From Planktothrix paucivesiculata PCC 9631 (lineage in GTDB: Bacteria > Cyanobacteriota > Cyanobacteriia > Cyanobacteriales > Microcoleaceae): a DNA stretch of 36,842 nucleotides. Position 1 is the stretch's first letter, and each line of letters opens with the position of its first letter. Location of the stretch: contig NZ_LR735015.1 of NCBI RefSeq assembly GCF_900009265.2, positions 264,929-301,770 of the forward strand. Direction: 5' to 3'. A program made the translations under genes and the position numbers. Shown in pieces: positions 10,149 to 18,936 of this stretch. A model generated the notes under the pieces. That model ran no database searches and was not told the origin of the DNA. It saw only the letters and a list, made by a program, of their open reading frames with translations.

Positions 10149-10394
10149 TTATCCTGTGTCACATATGTTTGCTCTGTTGATGGGTTCTTTAACGCCAATA
10201 TTGGCAATCAGCCAACTAAATTCTTCATGAAGTTGCCTGAGTTCATCATCTTCTGGAGTTACGGTTACGTCATCATTACCTCCTTGATTAATTTGTTGAT
10301 TGTCAGGAACAGACCGAAGTGCTGTTACAATTTCTTCGACAAGAGCAATTTGCTTGTCGCTGAGTCCAGTTACATCAACTACTGTAGTTTTCAT
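10149..10394 (-). CDS. Presumed antitoxin of the PIN module
   Basis: An 81-residue acidic protein (MKTTVVDVTGLSDKQIALVE, then a Gln/Asn/Asp-rich linker and a C-terminal helical part). It is not a clear member of a named DNA-binding antitoxin family, but the opening beta-strand followed by a helix resembles the small antitoxins that precede PIN genes in cyanobacteria. Its stop is one base from the start of the PIN toxin. I infer that it binds and neutralises that toxin and may repress the shared promoter. Function rests on position and size only. Confidence 0.65.
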   Translation of the reverse strand: MKTTVVDVTGLSDKQIALVEEIVTALRSVPDNQQINQGGNDDVTVTPEDDELRQLHEEFSWLIANIGVKEPINRANICDTG

Positions 10395-10524
10395 AAGGAA
10401 TCTTTTTTACCTCCAAAAGAGGTGAAAGATAGTGTAAATTGATGGTGAAATGAATACTCTGAAAAGGCAGAACTTAAAAATAAATCTACCTTCTCAGGGA
10501 CACTCTACACTCATCTTAACACAT

Positions 10525-10543
10525 CTAACCCATAATGGGTTAG
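10525..10543. terminator. Hairpin between metH and the PIN module
   Basis: CTAACCCA, a TAA loop and TGGGTTAG form an 8-bp perfect stem 19 bp past the metH stop (metH is on the minus strand). There is no T-run on the downstream side in the metH direction, so this is at best a weak terminator. Confidence 0.4.
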
Positions 10544-10561
10544 TAAAAATGAAAGATGGGG

Positions 10562-13500
10562 TTAAAGATTGAAATATTTAGAAATAGGATGATAGGTAAT
10601 AAACGCCGTTGTAGACTGTTCTGGATAAATCTGTTCACTTTCATCCATATACATCTTAATCCGGTCAGTTTGTAATAACTCCACCTGCTTATATTGGTCT
10701 TGAATATTCGGACAAGCCGGATATCCAAAACTATAACGAGAACCCCGATGACGTTGGGCTAAAACATCCCGCACATTATCCGGTTCTTCATTTCCAAATC
10801 CCAACTCCCGACGAATTTTTGTATGAGTCCATTCTGCCAACGCTTCGGCCGTTTGCACCGCCATTCCATGGAAATACAAATAATTCTTATAGTCATTCTC
10901 AGCAAACAATTTTTGCGCGTATTCCGTAGCAATTTCTCCAACAGTTACCGCCTGCATCGGAAAAACATCAATTTTGCCACTTTCTTTAGAAGCAAAAAAG
11001 TCCGCAATACACAAGCGTTTTCCTGATTTTTGTCGAGGAAAGTCAAACCGGGCAACCTGTTTTTGATGATTTTCTGGGTCAAAAATTAATAGGGAATTTT
11101 CTTCCGATTGACAAGGAAAATATCCATAAATCACCGTGGGATGGAGTAAATTTTCTGCTAAAATTTTGATTTTCCATTCGTCTAAAACTGGATAAACCTT
11201 TTCAGCTAAAAATTCATTATATTCTTCCTTAGATTGTTCTCTCGGTTTGCGGAATTGCCATTGACCGACAACCAACGCCTGTAAATCCAAATACCACCAA
11301 ATATCCTCGATAGGAATATCTTGGGGTTGTAAAATTTTGGTTCCCCAAAAAGGCGGGGTGGGACGGTCAATATTAACATCAACCGCTTCAGAACGTCGGG
11401 TATCAATCACAACTTCTTCGGGATTTTCTACAGGCTTTTCAACCGTTTCTAACTTGACTTTAATTTTCTTTGCTTCCGCATATTCCCCTAAAAACCCTTG
11501 GGAATCATCCCATTTTTCAGCTTTTTTTGCAGGCATTAATTTATCCATAAAATTCAAGTCGGAAAAGGCATCTTTCCCATAGATGACTTGACCTTGATAG
11601 GCATTTTGACAATCTTCATGGACAAATTTCGGGGTTAAAGCCGCCCCACCCAAAATCACCGGAACTTTAATTCCTTCTTTATTAAATACCTCCAAATTTT
11701 CCTTCATAAAAGCAGTAGATTTCACCAATAATCCACTCATGGCAATACAGTCCGCACCGTGTTCTTTGTAAGCGTTGATAATATTTTCCACCGGTTGTTT
11801 AATCCCTAAATTAATCACCCGATAGCCATTATTTGATAAAATAATATCAACTAAATTTTTACCAATATCATGCACATCCCCTTTAACCGTGGCAATAATA
11901 AAGGTTCCTTTGCCATTATTCCCCGCTTCTGATTTCTCCATATAGGGTTCCAAATAGGCAACGGCGGCTTTCATAGTTTGGGCGGATTGTAACACAAAAG
12001 GTAGCTGCATTTGCCCAGACCCGAACAATTCTCCCACCACTTTCATCCCATCCAAGAGAATAGTATTAATAATTTCTAGGGGCGGATATTGTTTTAAACC
12101 TTCGGCTAAAGCATCATCTAATCCAATCCGTTCTCCGTCAATAATATGACGTTTTAACCGTTCTTCTACTGGGAGGTTAATATCTCCAGAACGATCTCGT
12201 TTAGTGGTTTTTCCTTGAAATAAATTGGTCAGTTCTCCTAACGGGTCATAGGTACAAACATCCCCATCAAATCCCCGTTGGTCATAAATTAATTTGCGAC
12301 AAACTTCTTGATGTTCGGGGTCAATTTTTGCCAATGGTAAAATCTTATTCGCACTAACAATAGCCGCATCTAACCCCACTTGCATAGCTTCATGCAGAAA
12401 CACCGAATTTAAGACTTGTCGCGCCACCGGATTTAAACCAAAGGAAATATTAGAAACTCCTAAAACAATATGACATCCGGGCAATTCTTGACGAATTTGA
12501 CGAATAGAATCTATCGTTGCTTTGCCATTATTTCGGTCTTCTTCAATACCCGTAGAAATCGGTAATGCTAAAGGGTCAAAAAAGATTTCATAAGCAGGAA
12601 TACCATAATTAACAGCCGCATCATAAGCCCGTTTAGCAATTTCAAATTTCTTCTCGGCGGTTCTTCCCATTCCTTCTTCATCAATGGTTCCCACCACAAT
12701 AGCAGCGCCATATTTTTTAGCAATTTCTAACACTTTATAAAAGCGTTCTTCCCCGTCTTCATAGTTAGTAGAATTAAGTAAACATTTTCCTCCAGAAACC
12801 TTTAACCCCGCTTCCATTTTTTGCCATTCCGTCGAGTCTAACATCAAGGGTAAATTAACATTAGTAACAACACGAGAGACTAATTCTTTCATGTCTCGCA
12901 CGCCATCTCGCCCGACATAATCGACGTTAATATCTAAAATTTGCGCCCCTTCTTTTATCTGGGATTTTGCTAAGGAAACTAACCCATCCCAGTCTTCTAA
13001 ATTAAGTAAATCTCGGCATTTTTTTGAACCACTGGCGTTCAGACGTTCACCAATAATTAAAAAGGAGTTTTCTTGTTCATAACTTTGGGGACTATAAATC
13101 GAAGCCGCCGAGGGGATAAATTGCGGTTCCCGTTGTTTGGGTTTCAGGGTTTGAGAAATTTCAGCTAAGGCTTGAATATGCTCGTAACGGGTTCCACAAC
13201 AGCCGCCAATTACCTGAACTCCCAAATCTTCAACGAAGTGCATTAACGCCATTTTTAGTTCCAGTGGCGTGAGTTTATAATGGGCTTTTCCCCCCACATT
13301 TTCCGGTAAACCCGCATTGGGAATACAGGAAACAATAAAGGGGGAATGTTCCGATAAATAACGAATATGTTCCTTCATTAAATCGGGGCCGGTGGCACAA
13401 TTTAAACCTAAAATATCAATTTTATAGGGTTCCAAAATCGTTAATGCCGCGCTCATTTCTGACCCCACTAACATAGTTCCAAAGGCTTCCATAGTCACGG

Positions 13501-14080
13501 AAACCATAATCGGGCGACGTTCACCTTTTTTAGTAAAAACGTCTTCAATGCCGTTTAATGCGGCTTTAATTTGCAGCACATCTTGACAGGTTTCAACGAT
13601 AAATAAATCCACACCGCCATCAAATAATCCTTCTGCTTGTTCTGCAAAGGCTTGATATAATATGTCAAAATCAATATGTCCGAGGGTGGGAAGTTTAGTC
13701 CCCGGCCCAATTGACCCAGCAACAAATCGAGGTTTTTCGGGTGTAGAATATTGGGTGGTTAAACTTTTTGCTAATTCGGCGGCGGTTTTGTTTAAATCAT
13801 AAGCTTTATCGGCTAAATCATATTCAGCTAAAACAATAGAAGTGGCGCCAAAAGTATCGGTTTCAATAACATCTGCACCCGCTTCTAAAAAGCCGCGATG
13901 GACGTTCGCTACGGCTTCAGGTTTGGTATAAACTAAATATTCATTACATCCCTCATAATCTTTTCCGCCAAAATCATCAGCCGTCAGATTTTGGGTTTGT
14001 AGGTTAGTTCCCATTCCCCCATCAAACACGATGACGGGACGTTCAGGACTGTGGAGGCGATCTAAAAATGCGCTTTTCAT
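10562..14080 (-). CDS. metH: Cobalamin-dependent methionine synthase
   Basis: A 1,172-residue enzyme that transfers a methyl group from 5-methyltetrahydrofolate to homocysteine through cobalamin, in the cytoplasm. All four modules are present in order. The homocysteine-binding barrel has zinc cysteines C228 (GLNCATG) and C294-C295 (GGCCGT). The pterin-binding domain follows ([12 protein letters not shown], then [12 protein letters not shown]). The B12 domain has the cobalt-ligand motif GDVHDIGKN with His737. The C-terminal AdoMet activation domain includes RFDFPRQ and the arginine-rich [12 protein letters not shown]. Length is close to E. coli MetH (1,227). It is monocistronic here. The 214 bp upstream hold palindromic repeats and no cobalamin riboswitch that I could recognise. 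Confidence 0.97.
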   Translation of the reverse strand: MKSAFLDRLHSPERPVIVFDGGMGTNLQTQNLTADDFGGKDYEGCNEYLVYTKPEAVANVHRGFLEAGADVIETDTFGATSIVLAEYDLADKAYDLNKTAAELAKSLTTQYSTPEKPRFVAGSIGPGTKLPTLGHIDFDILYQAFAEQAEGLFDGGVDLFIVETCQDVLQIKAALNGIEDVFTKKGERRPIMVSVTMEAFGTMLVGSEMSAALTILEPYKIDILGLNCATGPDLMKEHIRYLSEHSPFIVSCIPNAGLPENVGGKAHYKLTPLELKMALMHFVEDLGVQVIGGCCGTRYEHIQALAEISQTLKPKQREPQFIPSAASIYSPQSYEQENSFLIIGERLNASGSKKCRDLLNLEDWDGLVSLAKSQIKEGAQILDINVDYVGRDGVRDMKELVSRVVTNVNLPLMLDSTEWQKMEAGLKVSGGKCLLNSTNYEDGEERFYKVLEIAKKYGAAIVVGTIDEEGMGRTAEKKFEIAKRAYDAAVNYGIPAYEIFFDPLALPISTGIEEDRNNGKATIDSIRQIRQELPGCHIVLGVSNISFGLNPVARQVLNSVFLHEAMQVGLDAAIVSANKILPLAKIDPEHQEVCRKLIYDQRGFDGDVCTYDPLGELTNLFQGKTTKRDRSGDINLPVEERLKRHIIDGERIGLDDALAEGLKQYPPLEIINTILLDGMKVVGELFGSGQMQLPFVLQSAQTMKAAVAYLEPYMEKSEAGNNGKGTFIIATVKGDVHDIGKNLVDIILSNNGYRVINLGIKQPVENIINAYKEHGADCIAMSGLLVKSTAFMKENLEVFNKEGIKVPVILGGAALTPKFVHEDCQNAYQGQVIYGKDAFSDLNFMDKLMPAKKAEKWDDSQGFLGEYAEAKKIKVKLETVEKPVENPEEVVIDTRRSEAVDVNIDRPTPPFWGTKILQPQDIPIEDIWWYLDLQALVVGQWQFRKPREQSKEEYNEFLAEKVYPVLDEWKIKILAENLLHPTVIYGYFPCQSEENSLLIFDPENHQKQVARFDFPRQKSGKRLCIADFFASKESGKIDVFPMQAVTVGEIATEYAQKLFAENDYKNYLYFHGMAVQTAEALAEWTHTKIRRELGFGNEEPDNVRDVLAQRHRGSRYSFGYPACPNIQDQYKQVELLQTDRIKMYMDESEQIYPEQSTTAFITYHPISKYFNL

Positions 14081-14154
14081 AGGATGTTAATTATAGGGAG
14101 CAAGGGTTATTTTACAATTTTACACGAAATTTTCACATCAGCAGGAGTTGTGTG

Positions 14155-14220
14155 CAGAAACTGGGTTTCTAGTAAAAAGTAGAAGTTTGACCTTGATATA
14201 TTTAAGAAGAAACCCGGTTT
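14155..14220. repeat. Two AGAAACCGGGTTTCT-type palindromes upstream of metH and mntA
   Basis: CAGAAACTGGGTTTCT (14155-14170) and AGAAACCCGGTTT (14208-14220) lie about 40 bp apart between the divergent metH and mntA genes. They belong to the dispersed family found elsewhere in the window and can pair with each other as a longer stem. Because they lie between divergent promoters they cannot be simple terminators for both genes. Confidence 0.65.
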
Positions 14221-14294
14221 TTAAGTTTTATGATAAAATTGTATTGTCATTATTATCTATGGTAAAATTAAAAATAAGATAGATTTATTGTTTT

Positions 14295-14585
14295 ATGAAA
14301 AGAGATCATGCACTGGCAATTTTAGCAAATCATACGGAAGAACTAAAAGCTTTGGGTGTGAAGTCTTTAGATTTATTTGGTTCGGTAGCACGGGATGAAG
14401 CACGACCCGATAGTGATATAGACTTTTTAGTTGATTTTTCGATAGAAGCGAGTTTATTTGATTTGTTTCGGGTACAGCACTATTTAGAGGATATTTTAGG
14501 TTGTCCTATTGATTTAGGGACAAAAGATGCTTTGAGAGAACATTTGCGAGAAGCTGTTCTCAAGGAGGTAATTCGTGCCTTCTAG
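14295..14585 (+). CDS. mntA: MntA-type nucleotidyltransferase antitoxin
   Basis: A 96-residue minimal nucleotidyltransferase. The signature GSVARDEARPDSDIDFLVDF gives GS at 29-30 and catalytic acids D41 and D43, with a third candidate at D73 (PIDLG). In characterised MntA-HepT pairs the enzyme uses ATP to AMPylate a tyrosine of the HEPN toxin and silences it. The gene overlaps hepT by 11 bp, and a strong ribosome site for hepT (AAGGAGG, 14562-14568) lies within its last codons. This arrangement supports a functional toxin-antitoxin operon. Confidence 0.9.
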   Translation: MKRDHALAILANHTEELKALGVKSLDLFGSVARDEARPDSDIDFLVDFSIEASLFDLFRVQHYLEDILGCPIDLGTKDALREHLREAVLKEVIRAF

Positions 14586-14931
14586 GGAGTGGTCAAGACG
14601 AATTCAAGATATTTTAGAAGCGATCGCTTGTATTCAAAAAACGACGAATGGGATGATTTTTTCTGATTTTGAAAAAACAGAAGAAATAATTTTTCAAGGA
14701 ATTCTTTACAACTTTATTATTATCGGTGAAGCGGCTGTTAATATTCCTAGTACAATTCAGTCTCAATATTCTCAGATTCCTTGGCGTGCCATGGCCGACA
14801 TGAGAAATATAATGGCTCACGAATATTTTCAAGTCAATCAAAGGTTAGTTTGGAATACAATTCAAAATCATTTGCCACCTCTGGTTCTATTGTTAGAGGA
14901 ATTATTGGAGGAGCAAGTTAGGGAAAATTAG
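14575..14931 (+). CDS. hepT: HepT-type HEPN ribonuclease toxin
   Basis: A 118-residue all-helical HEPN protein (DUF86 type). The catalytic Rx4-6H motif is RNIMAHEY, with R77, H82 and Tyr84. This is exactly the Rx4HxY form in which the tyrosine is AMPylated by MntA in the Shewanella system. HEPN toxins cleave RNA. It starts at a GTG inside the mntA reading frame; the perfect AAGGAGG six bases upstream decides this start. Its 3' end faces the convergent Uma2 gene 62 bp away. Confidence 0.9.
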   Translation: MPSREWSRRIQDILEAIACIQKTTNGMIFSDFEKTEEIIFQGILYNFIIIGEAAVNIPSTIQSQYSQIPWRAMADMRNIMAHEYFQVNQRLVWNTIQNHLPPLVLLLEELLEEQVREN

Positions 14932-14993
14932 GTTGAAAATCAATGGTAAAGTAGAACCATTATTGGGATGAATCAGCTTAAAAACAAACAAAA

Positions 14994-15668
14994 CTATTGC
15001 AAAAATTGTTGATGTTCGGGAGTTGCTAACCCCGTTTGTAATGTAGTAATAACTTCTAACATATCCCCTGCTAAAAGTGCTGAAACTGACAACCATAAAC
15101 CCGGAAAAACTCGACTATGAATAATTTCTTTTGTATCAGGAGTTAGAGAAATATATTCCCCATCCTGCAAGAAAAACCAATCAAAACGTCCTTCCATCAC
15201 TTGCCAAACGAGATATTCTTTTACCCCATTCCGACGATAAACTCGCTTTTTGTCTCGTAAATCAATTGACGCGCTACTAGCCGCAATTTCCGCCACAAGT
15301 TCAGGTGCTCCTTCAATATAACCGTCATCGCTAAGACGACTTTGACCTCCACAATTTGGATCAATTAATAATACTGCATCGGGTTGAGGTTCGTTATCAA
15401 AATCGAGTCTCACCGTCGGGTTATCCCCTAAACGCACTCCTGGTGTTGCTATTTTATAATTACCCAGCCAGATCAATAAGTCAGCATGGGGTTCAGCATG
15501 GGATTCAAACCGTAAGGGTGAGGCCATATAAACAATTCCTTCAATTAATTCAGCTTTTTTAACATAAGGCATTGCTTGGTAACGCCGCTCAAATTCCGCA
15601 CGAGAAAGCAGATCTCCATTTTCTAGGAGTGGAATGATCCGGGGATGTTGATTCGTTGAAGCACTCAT
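14994..15668 (-). CDS. Uma2-family (DUF820) PD-(D/E)xK nuclease-fold protein
   Basis: A 224-residue protein of the Uma2 family, which is greatly expanded in cyanobacteria. The nuclease-fold residues are visible: D97 in QPDAVLLID, E127 in LVAEIAASS and the lysine pair K140-K141 in RDKKRVYR, followed by GVKEYLVWQV. Family members are often predicted as restriction-like endonucleases or remnants of mobile elements, but their true function is mostly unknown. It stands alone on the minus strand between the HepT toxin and the methyltransferase, so it could belong to the same defence-like island. Confidence 0.85.
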   Translation of the reverse strand: MSASTNQHPRIIPLLENGDLLSRAEFERRYQAMPYVKKAELIEGIVYMASPLRFESHAEPHADLLIWLGNYKIATPGVRLGDNPTVRLDFDNEPQPDAVLLIDPNCGGQSRLSDDGYIEGAPELVAEIAASSASIDLRDKKRVYRRNGVKEYLVWQVMEGRFDWFFLQDGEYISLTPDTKEIIHSRVFPGLWLSVSALLAGDMLEVITTLQTGLATPEHQQFLQ

Positions 15669-15758
15669 GGCTTTTCTATTGTTTTTTGATCGGATTGCCT
15701 CCCCTATTCTAGCTTATTTTATTCTTGTGGCTATGTTTATAATGTTAAAGCCTGATTT

Positions 15759-15786
15759 AACCACAAAGACACCAAGACACAAAGAA
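15759..15786. repeat. Short A/C-rich dispersed repeat
   Basis: The segment around ACCACAAAGACACCAAGACA is an imperfect tandem of AAGACAC-like units, a sequence type I remember as frequent between cyanobacterial genes. It lies between the divergent Uma2 and methyltransferase genes. Only one copy is seen in this window. Confidence 0.45.
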
Positions 15787-15896
15787 GTTTTAAACACTCA
15801 GATAAAATATGATATTCTTGGTTTGGATGGTTTCAATTGAGCATCAATAGAAAGTTTATCGCAAAAAAATAATTAAAAATTAATGAATCAAAAAAT

Positions 15897-17546
15897 ATGG
15901 TTAATCAATTATTCTATGGTGATAATTTAGAGGTTCTGCGGAAATATATTAAGGATGAATCTGTAGATCTATGTTATATCGATCCGCCGTTTAATTCTAA
16001 ACGTAACTATAATCAAATTTATAATAATTTAGGCAAAGAAGATCAAGCCCCAGCCTTTATTGATACTTGGACTTGGGATGATCAGGCAAATCAAGGTTTA
16101 GAGGAGATTTTTAGCAATTATCAAGGTCATTTTACTCAACAAAGTATTGATTTAATTGCCGGATTAACAAAAGTTCTGGGAAAGGGTAGTCTTTTGGCTT
16201 ATTTAGTTAGTATGACTTTGAGAATTGTAGAAATTCATCGGGTTTTAAAACCAACCGGAAGTTTTTATCTTCATTGTGACCCGACTTCTAGCCATTATTT
16301 AAAATTAGTATTAGATGCGGTTTTTTGCTCTCAGGGGGGCAATTTTTTAAATGAAATTATTTGGAAAAGAACTACAGCCCATAATGATCCTCAGAGGTTT
16401 GGTAGGATTCAGGATCGTATCTTATTTTATAGTAAAACACAGTCAAAAATCTTTAATTATATAGATTATATTCATTCTCCAGAACAATTATCTCGTTATA
16501 AATATTCAGATATTCAAGGTTTATATAGAGCAGAAAATTTAACTGCACCACATTTTTCCGAAACAAGAACTGTAGAATGGAGAGGTGTTCATCCTGGCAA
16601 TAATAGACAGTGGAGATTTTCTCTTGAAAAACTAGAAGAACTCTATGAAAATGGTCAGATTTTACGTCAAAAGGATGGTAGACCCAGAAAAGATGGGTTA
16701 AAACAATATTTACATGAAACCAAGAGTCCTGTATTACAAGATATTTGGACAGATATATTATTTGCTCCTACTACAAAAGAACGTTTAGGTTATCCCACAC
16801 AAAAACCAGAAGATTTGTTAGAAAGAATTATCAAAACCAGCAGTAATGAAAATGATATAATTCTTGATGCTTATTGTGGCTCTGGAACAACGGTTGAAGT
16901 AGCCCAAAAATTAGGGCGTCAATGGATCGGAATTGATATTACTTATCAAAGTATTAGTTTAATTTTAAAACGCTTAGAAGATGCTTTTGGGAAGGGAGTA
17001 TTAGAACAAATTCAACTCAATGGTATTCCGAAAGATATGAAATCTGCGATCGCCTTAGCCAATAAAAAAGATGATCGCACCCGCCAAGAATTTGAAAAAT
17101 GGGCGGTTTTAACTTATAGTAATAATCGGGCTATTATTAATCCAAAAAAAGGCGCGGATAAAGGTATTAATGGTATTGCTTATTTTAGAAGTGAACAGGA
17201 TGAACCGGAAAAAATTATCTTACAAGTAAAATCCGGTAATATTAAATCGGGAGATATTCGGGATTTACAAGGAACATTAACCCTAGAAAAAGCAGCCATG
17301 GGAATTTTTATTAGCTTAAAGGAACCCACAAAAGAGATGATTAAAACCGCCAAATCCGCCGGAATTTATCAAAATAAATATATGAGCCAAAGCTATGATA
17401 TTATCTCTATTGTGACGATTCAAGAAATAATTGAAGATCAAAAAAGGTTATCAATTTTGTTAGGATATGAAGTCTTAAAATCGGCAGAAAAGCAAAAAGA
17501 AATCAATGCAACTCAGTTAAAATTGGATATTGATTTTAATTCATAA
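15897..17546 (+). CDS. DNA methyltransferase fused to Mrr-like endonuclease domain
   Basis: A 549-residue two-part protein. Residues 1 to about 370 are a beta-class N6-adenine/N4-cytosine DNA methyltransferase: catalytic motif DPPF at 29-32 comes before the AdoMet-binding motif DAYCGSG at 324-330. Residues about 395-520 look like an Mrr-type restriction domain: D421 in KKGADKGINGIAYF and the Q-x-K form of the catalytic triad, Q443-V-K445 in LQVKSG, then a helix-rich end. The order suggests one polypeptide that both modifies and cuts DNA, or a methyltransferase using the nuclease domain for another purpose. No separate specificity or helicase subunit is next to it. The ATG at 15897 is preceded by AT-rich DNA without a strong ribosome site. 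A bidirectional terminator follows immediately. Confidence 0.87.
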   Translation: MVNQLFYGDNLEVLRKYIKDESVDLCYIDPPFNSKRNYNQIYNNLGKEDQAPAFIDTWTWDDQANQGLEEIFSNYQGHFTQQSIDLIAGLTKVLGKGSLLAYLVSMTLRIVEIHRVLKPTGSFYLHCDPTSSHYLKLVLDAVFCSQGGNFLNEIIWKRTTAHNDPQRFGRIQDRILFYSKTQSKIFNYIDYIHSPEQLSRYKYSDIQGLYRAENLTAPHFSETRTVEWRGVHPGNNRQWRFSLEKLEELYENGQILRQKDGRPRKDGLKQYLHETKSPVLQDIWTDILFAPTTKERLGYPTQKPEDLLERIIKTSSNENDIILDAYCGSGTTVEVAQKLGRQWIGIDITYQSISLILKRLEDAFGKGVLEQIQLNGIPKDMKSAIALANKKDDRTRQEFEKWAVLTYSNNRAIINPKKGADKGINGIAYFRSEQDEPEKIILQVKSGNIKSGDIRDLQGTLTLEKAAMGIFISLKEPTKEMIKTAKSAGIYQNKYMSQSYDIISIVTIQEIIEDQKRLSILLGYEVLKSAEKQKEINATQLKLDIDFNS

Positions 17547-17550
17547 AAAA

Positions 17551-17574
17551 CCCGGTAACTTTTGCGAAACCGGG
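17551..17574. terminator. Bidirectional terminator between methyltransferase and fasciclin genes
   Basis: CCCGGT and ACCGGG form a 6-bp stem around a 12-base loop, preceded by a run of six A (17545-17550) and followed by CTTTTA. The A-run and T-run on opposite sides suit termination of both convergent genes. The stem is the core of the AGAAACCGGGTTTCT repeat family, so the repeat seems to serve as the terminator here. Confidence 0.75.
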
Positions 17575-17628
17575 CTTTTAGACTCTATCAAAATAGGGAA
17601 GTTTTCAATTCAGAGTACCTCCGAAATC

Positions 17629-18423
17629 CTATTGAGGAGTGGTAGTAGTAGTAGTAGTAGTAGATGTTGCTTCAGGAGATGCAACTTCGGGAGATGCAGC
17701 TTCGGGAGATGTACCTTCAGGAGACGCAGCTTCAGGAGATGTAGTCGGAGCGGCAACATCAGGAGGAATAATGACAACCTTAATGACGTGGATAACACCG
17801 TTGTTGGCATTAATATCCGGTTGAACAACTTCGGCGCCATTGACTGTAACTTTGCCTTCAGCTACTTCTAAATTTACGGGATCTCCTTCAACGGTAGCGA
17901 CTTCCCCGGTTTGAATTTCAGCCGCGGCGACTTTGGTGGGTAGAACATGATACTGAAGAATTTTAGCCAAATTTTCTTTATTTTCAGGCTTCATTAATTC
18001 TTCTAAAGTTCCCGCAGGTAAAGCGGCAAAGGCTTCATCAGTAGGGGCGAAAACCGTGTAAGCACCTGGAGCAGAGAGAGTTTCAGTTAAACCAGCGGCT
18101 TCAACGGCTTTGGTAAAACTGCTAAAAGAAGGGTTAGCAGCAGCAATTTGGACAATACTTTCCGACTCGTTAGAAACTAAATTGGCTGTGGTACCAGTAT
18201 TTTCAGAAGCAACAGCCGGAGTTGTGGTGGTGGTTGTTGTTGTTGTGGACGTGGATGTGGTTTCTGGAGGGGTTGTAGATCCAGTTGTTCCAGCAGCTTG
18301 TTCTGTGGCGGGTTGTTCTGGGTTGGTGGCGCTGGGCTGAGTGCAAGCACCGAGGGCAGCTACACTGCTAACGGCTGCTAAAAGAATCAGGAATTTTTTG
18401 GTCATTTGGGCTGTATTGTTCAT
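17629..18423 (-). CDS. Fasciclin (FAS1) domain lipoprotein with Ser-Pro-Glu repeat tail
   Basis: A 264-residue exported protein. The N-terminus is a lipoprotein signal peptide, KKFLILLAAVSSVAALGAC, with the lipidated Cys27. A Thr-rich linker follows, then one FAS1 domain of about 130 residues with YTVFAPTDEAFAALP and the closing NGVIHVIKVVIIPP. The C-terminal 40 residues are pentapeptide-like repeats of (A/T/V)SPE(A/G) ending in a run of eight threonines. FAS1 domains mediate adhesion or matrix interaction; here it should sit on the outside of a membrane. I start at the ATG at 18423, which begins a good signal peptide; an upstream TTG or ATG extension adds basic residues. The tandem nucleotide repeats in the tail could vary in number between strains. 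Confidence 0.88.
   Translation of the reverse strand: MNNTAQMTKKFLILLAAVSSVAALGACTQPSATNPEQPATEQAAGTTGSTTPPETTSTSTTTTTTTTTPAVASENTGTTANLVSNESESIVQIAAANPSFSSFTKAVEAAGLTETLSAPGAYTVFAPTDEAFAALPAGTLEELMKPENKENLAKILQYHVLPTKVAAAEIQTGEVATVEGDPVNLEVAEGKVTVNGAEVVQPDINANNGVIHVIKVVIIPPDVAAPTTSPEAASPEGTSPEAASPEVASPEATSTTTTTTTTPQ
17641..17735. repeat. Coding microsatellite and 15-bp repeats in fasciclin tail
   Basis: A GTA/TAG trinucleotide run (17645-17663) encodes the final threonine run. It is followed by repeated units resembling TTCGGGAGATGCAGC, spaced 15 bp apart, that encode the Ser-Pro-Glu-Ala/Thr repeats. All units keep frame. Slippage could alter tail length. Confidence 0.75.
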
Positions 18424-18658
18424 AGTTAGGCGTTTTGTTTGTAAACGGGTACACAAACTTTGTATGTAATTCTACGCATAGTAACATATCTTCACAAAAA
18501 TACAAGCTTTGCAGGTAAGAATTCTTCAGATTGATGAAGAAACGTATCTAAACCTAAAGCTTAATTGCAATTCAGACGAAAACCCATAGACTTTATGGCT
18601 CTAGGTGATAGGTTAAACCCATTCAAAACTATGGCGTTAATCCAACTTCCCCTAGCTT

Positions 18659-18835
18659 ATGAACCCCAAACCCTCACAACGCGATCCCCTTGAGTCCGCC
18701 GTAACCGCAGCATTAGGCGCGGGCGTAGCGACTTCTTTTGCCGTTAGTCAAGGTCAAAGTCCTTGGGTAGCTTTAGGCATTACAGCCTTTGCCGTGATTG
18801 TGACGTTAATTTGCGATCGCGCGGGTTGGGTTTAA
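18659..18835 (+). CDS. Small 58-residue putative membrane protein
   Basis: An intact frame from ATG to TAA encodes 58 residues, starting MNPKPSQRDPLESAVTAALG and ending ICDRAGWV. Residues 16-30 (small residues) and 36-50 (VALGITAFAVIVTLI) are hydrophobic, suggesting two short membrane helices or a hairpin, with a charged N-terminus. I do not recognise a named family, but the protein-like composition, intact frame and isolated position between the fasciclin gene and the peptidoglycan-binding gene suggest a real gene. No strong ribosome site is visible. Function unknown. Confidence 0.65.
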   Translation: MNPKPSQRDPLESAVTAALGAGVATSFAVSQGQSPWVALGITAFAVIVTLICDRAGWV

Positions 18836-18936
18836 ATCTCACTTTTAAACCTGGACTAGAATAGGGGAAACTAACCTTTCCAGACCTAATTTTTGTAAAG
18901 GTTAAAGTTGACTAATAATGTTTCCCCCAAAAAACA

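Noticed and set aside
14081-14294. Cobalamin or SAM riboswitch upstream of metH
   Set aside because: The gap has no recognisable conserved boxes and is largely filled with dispersed palindromes.
15897-17546. Idea that this methyltransferase acts on the HIP1 site
   Set aside because: Target specificity cannot be read from the sequence; HIP1 methylation is usually linked to other solitary methyltransferases.
17610-17840. Leucine-rich frame on the minus strand and glycine/serine/cysteine-rich frames on the plus strand
   Set aside because: They are shadows of the repetitive 3' end of the fasciclin gene; the composition comes from the trinucleotide repeats.
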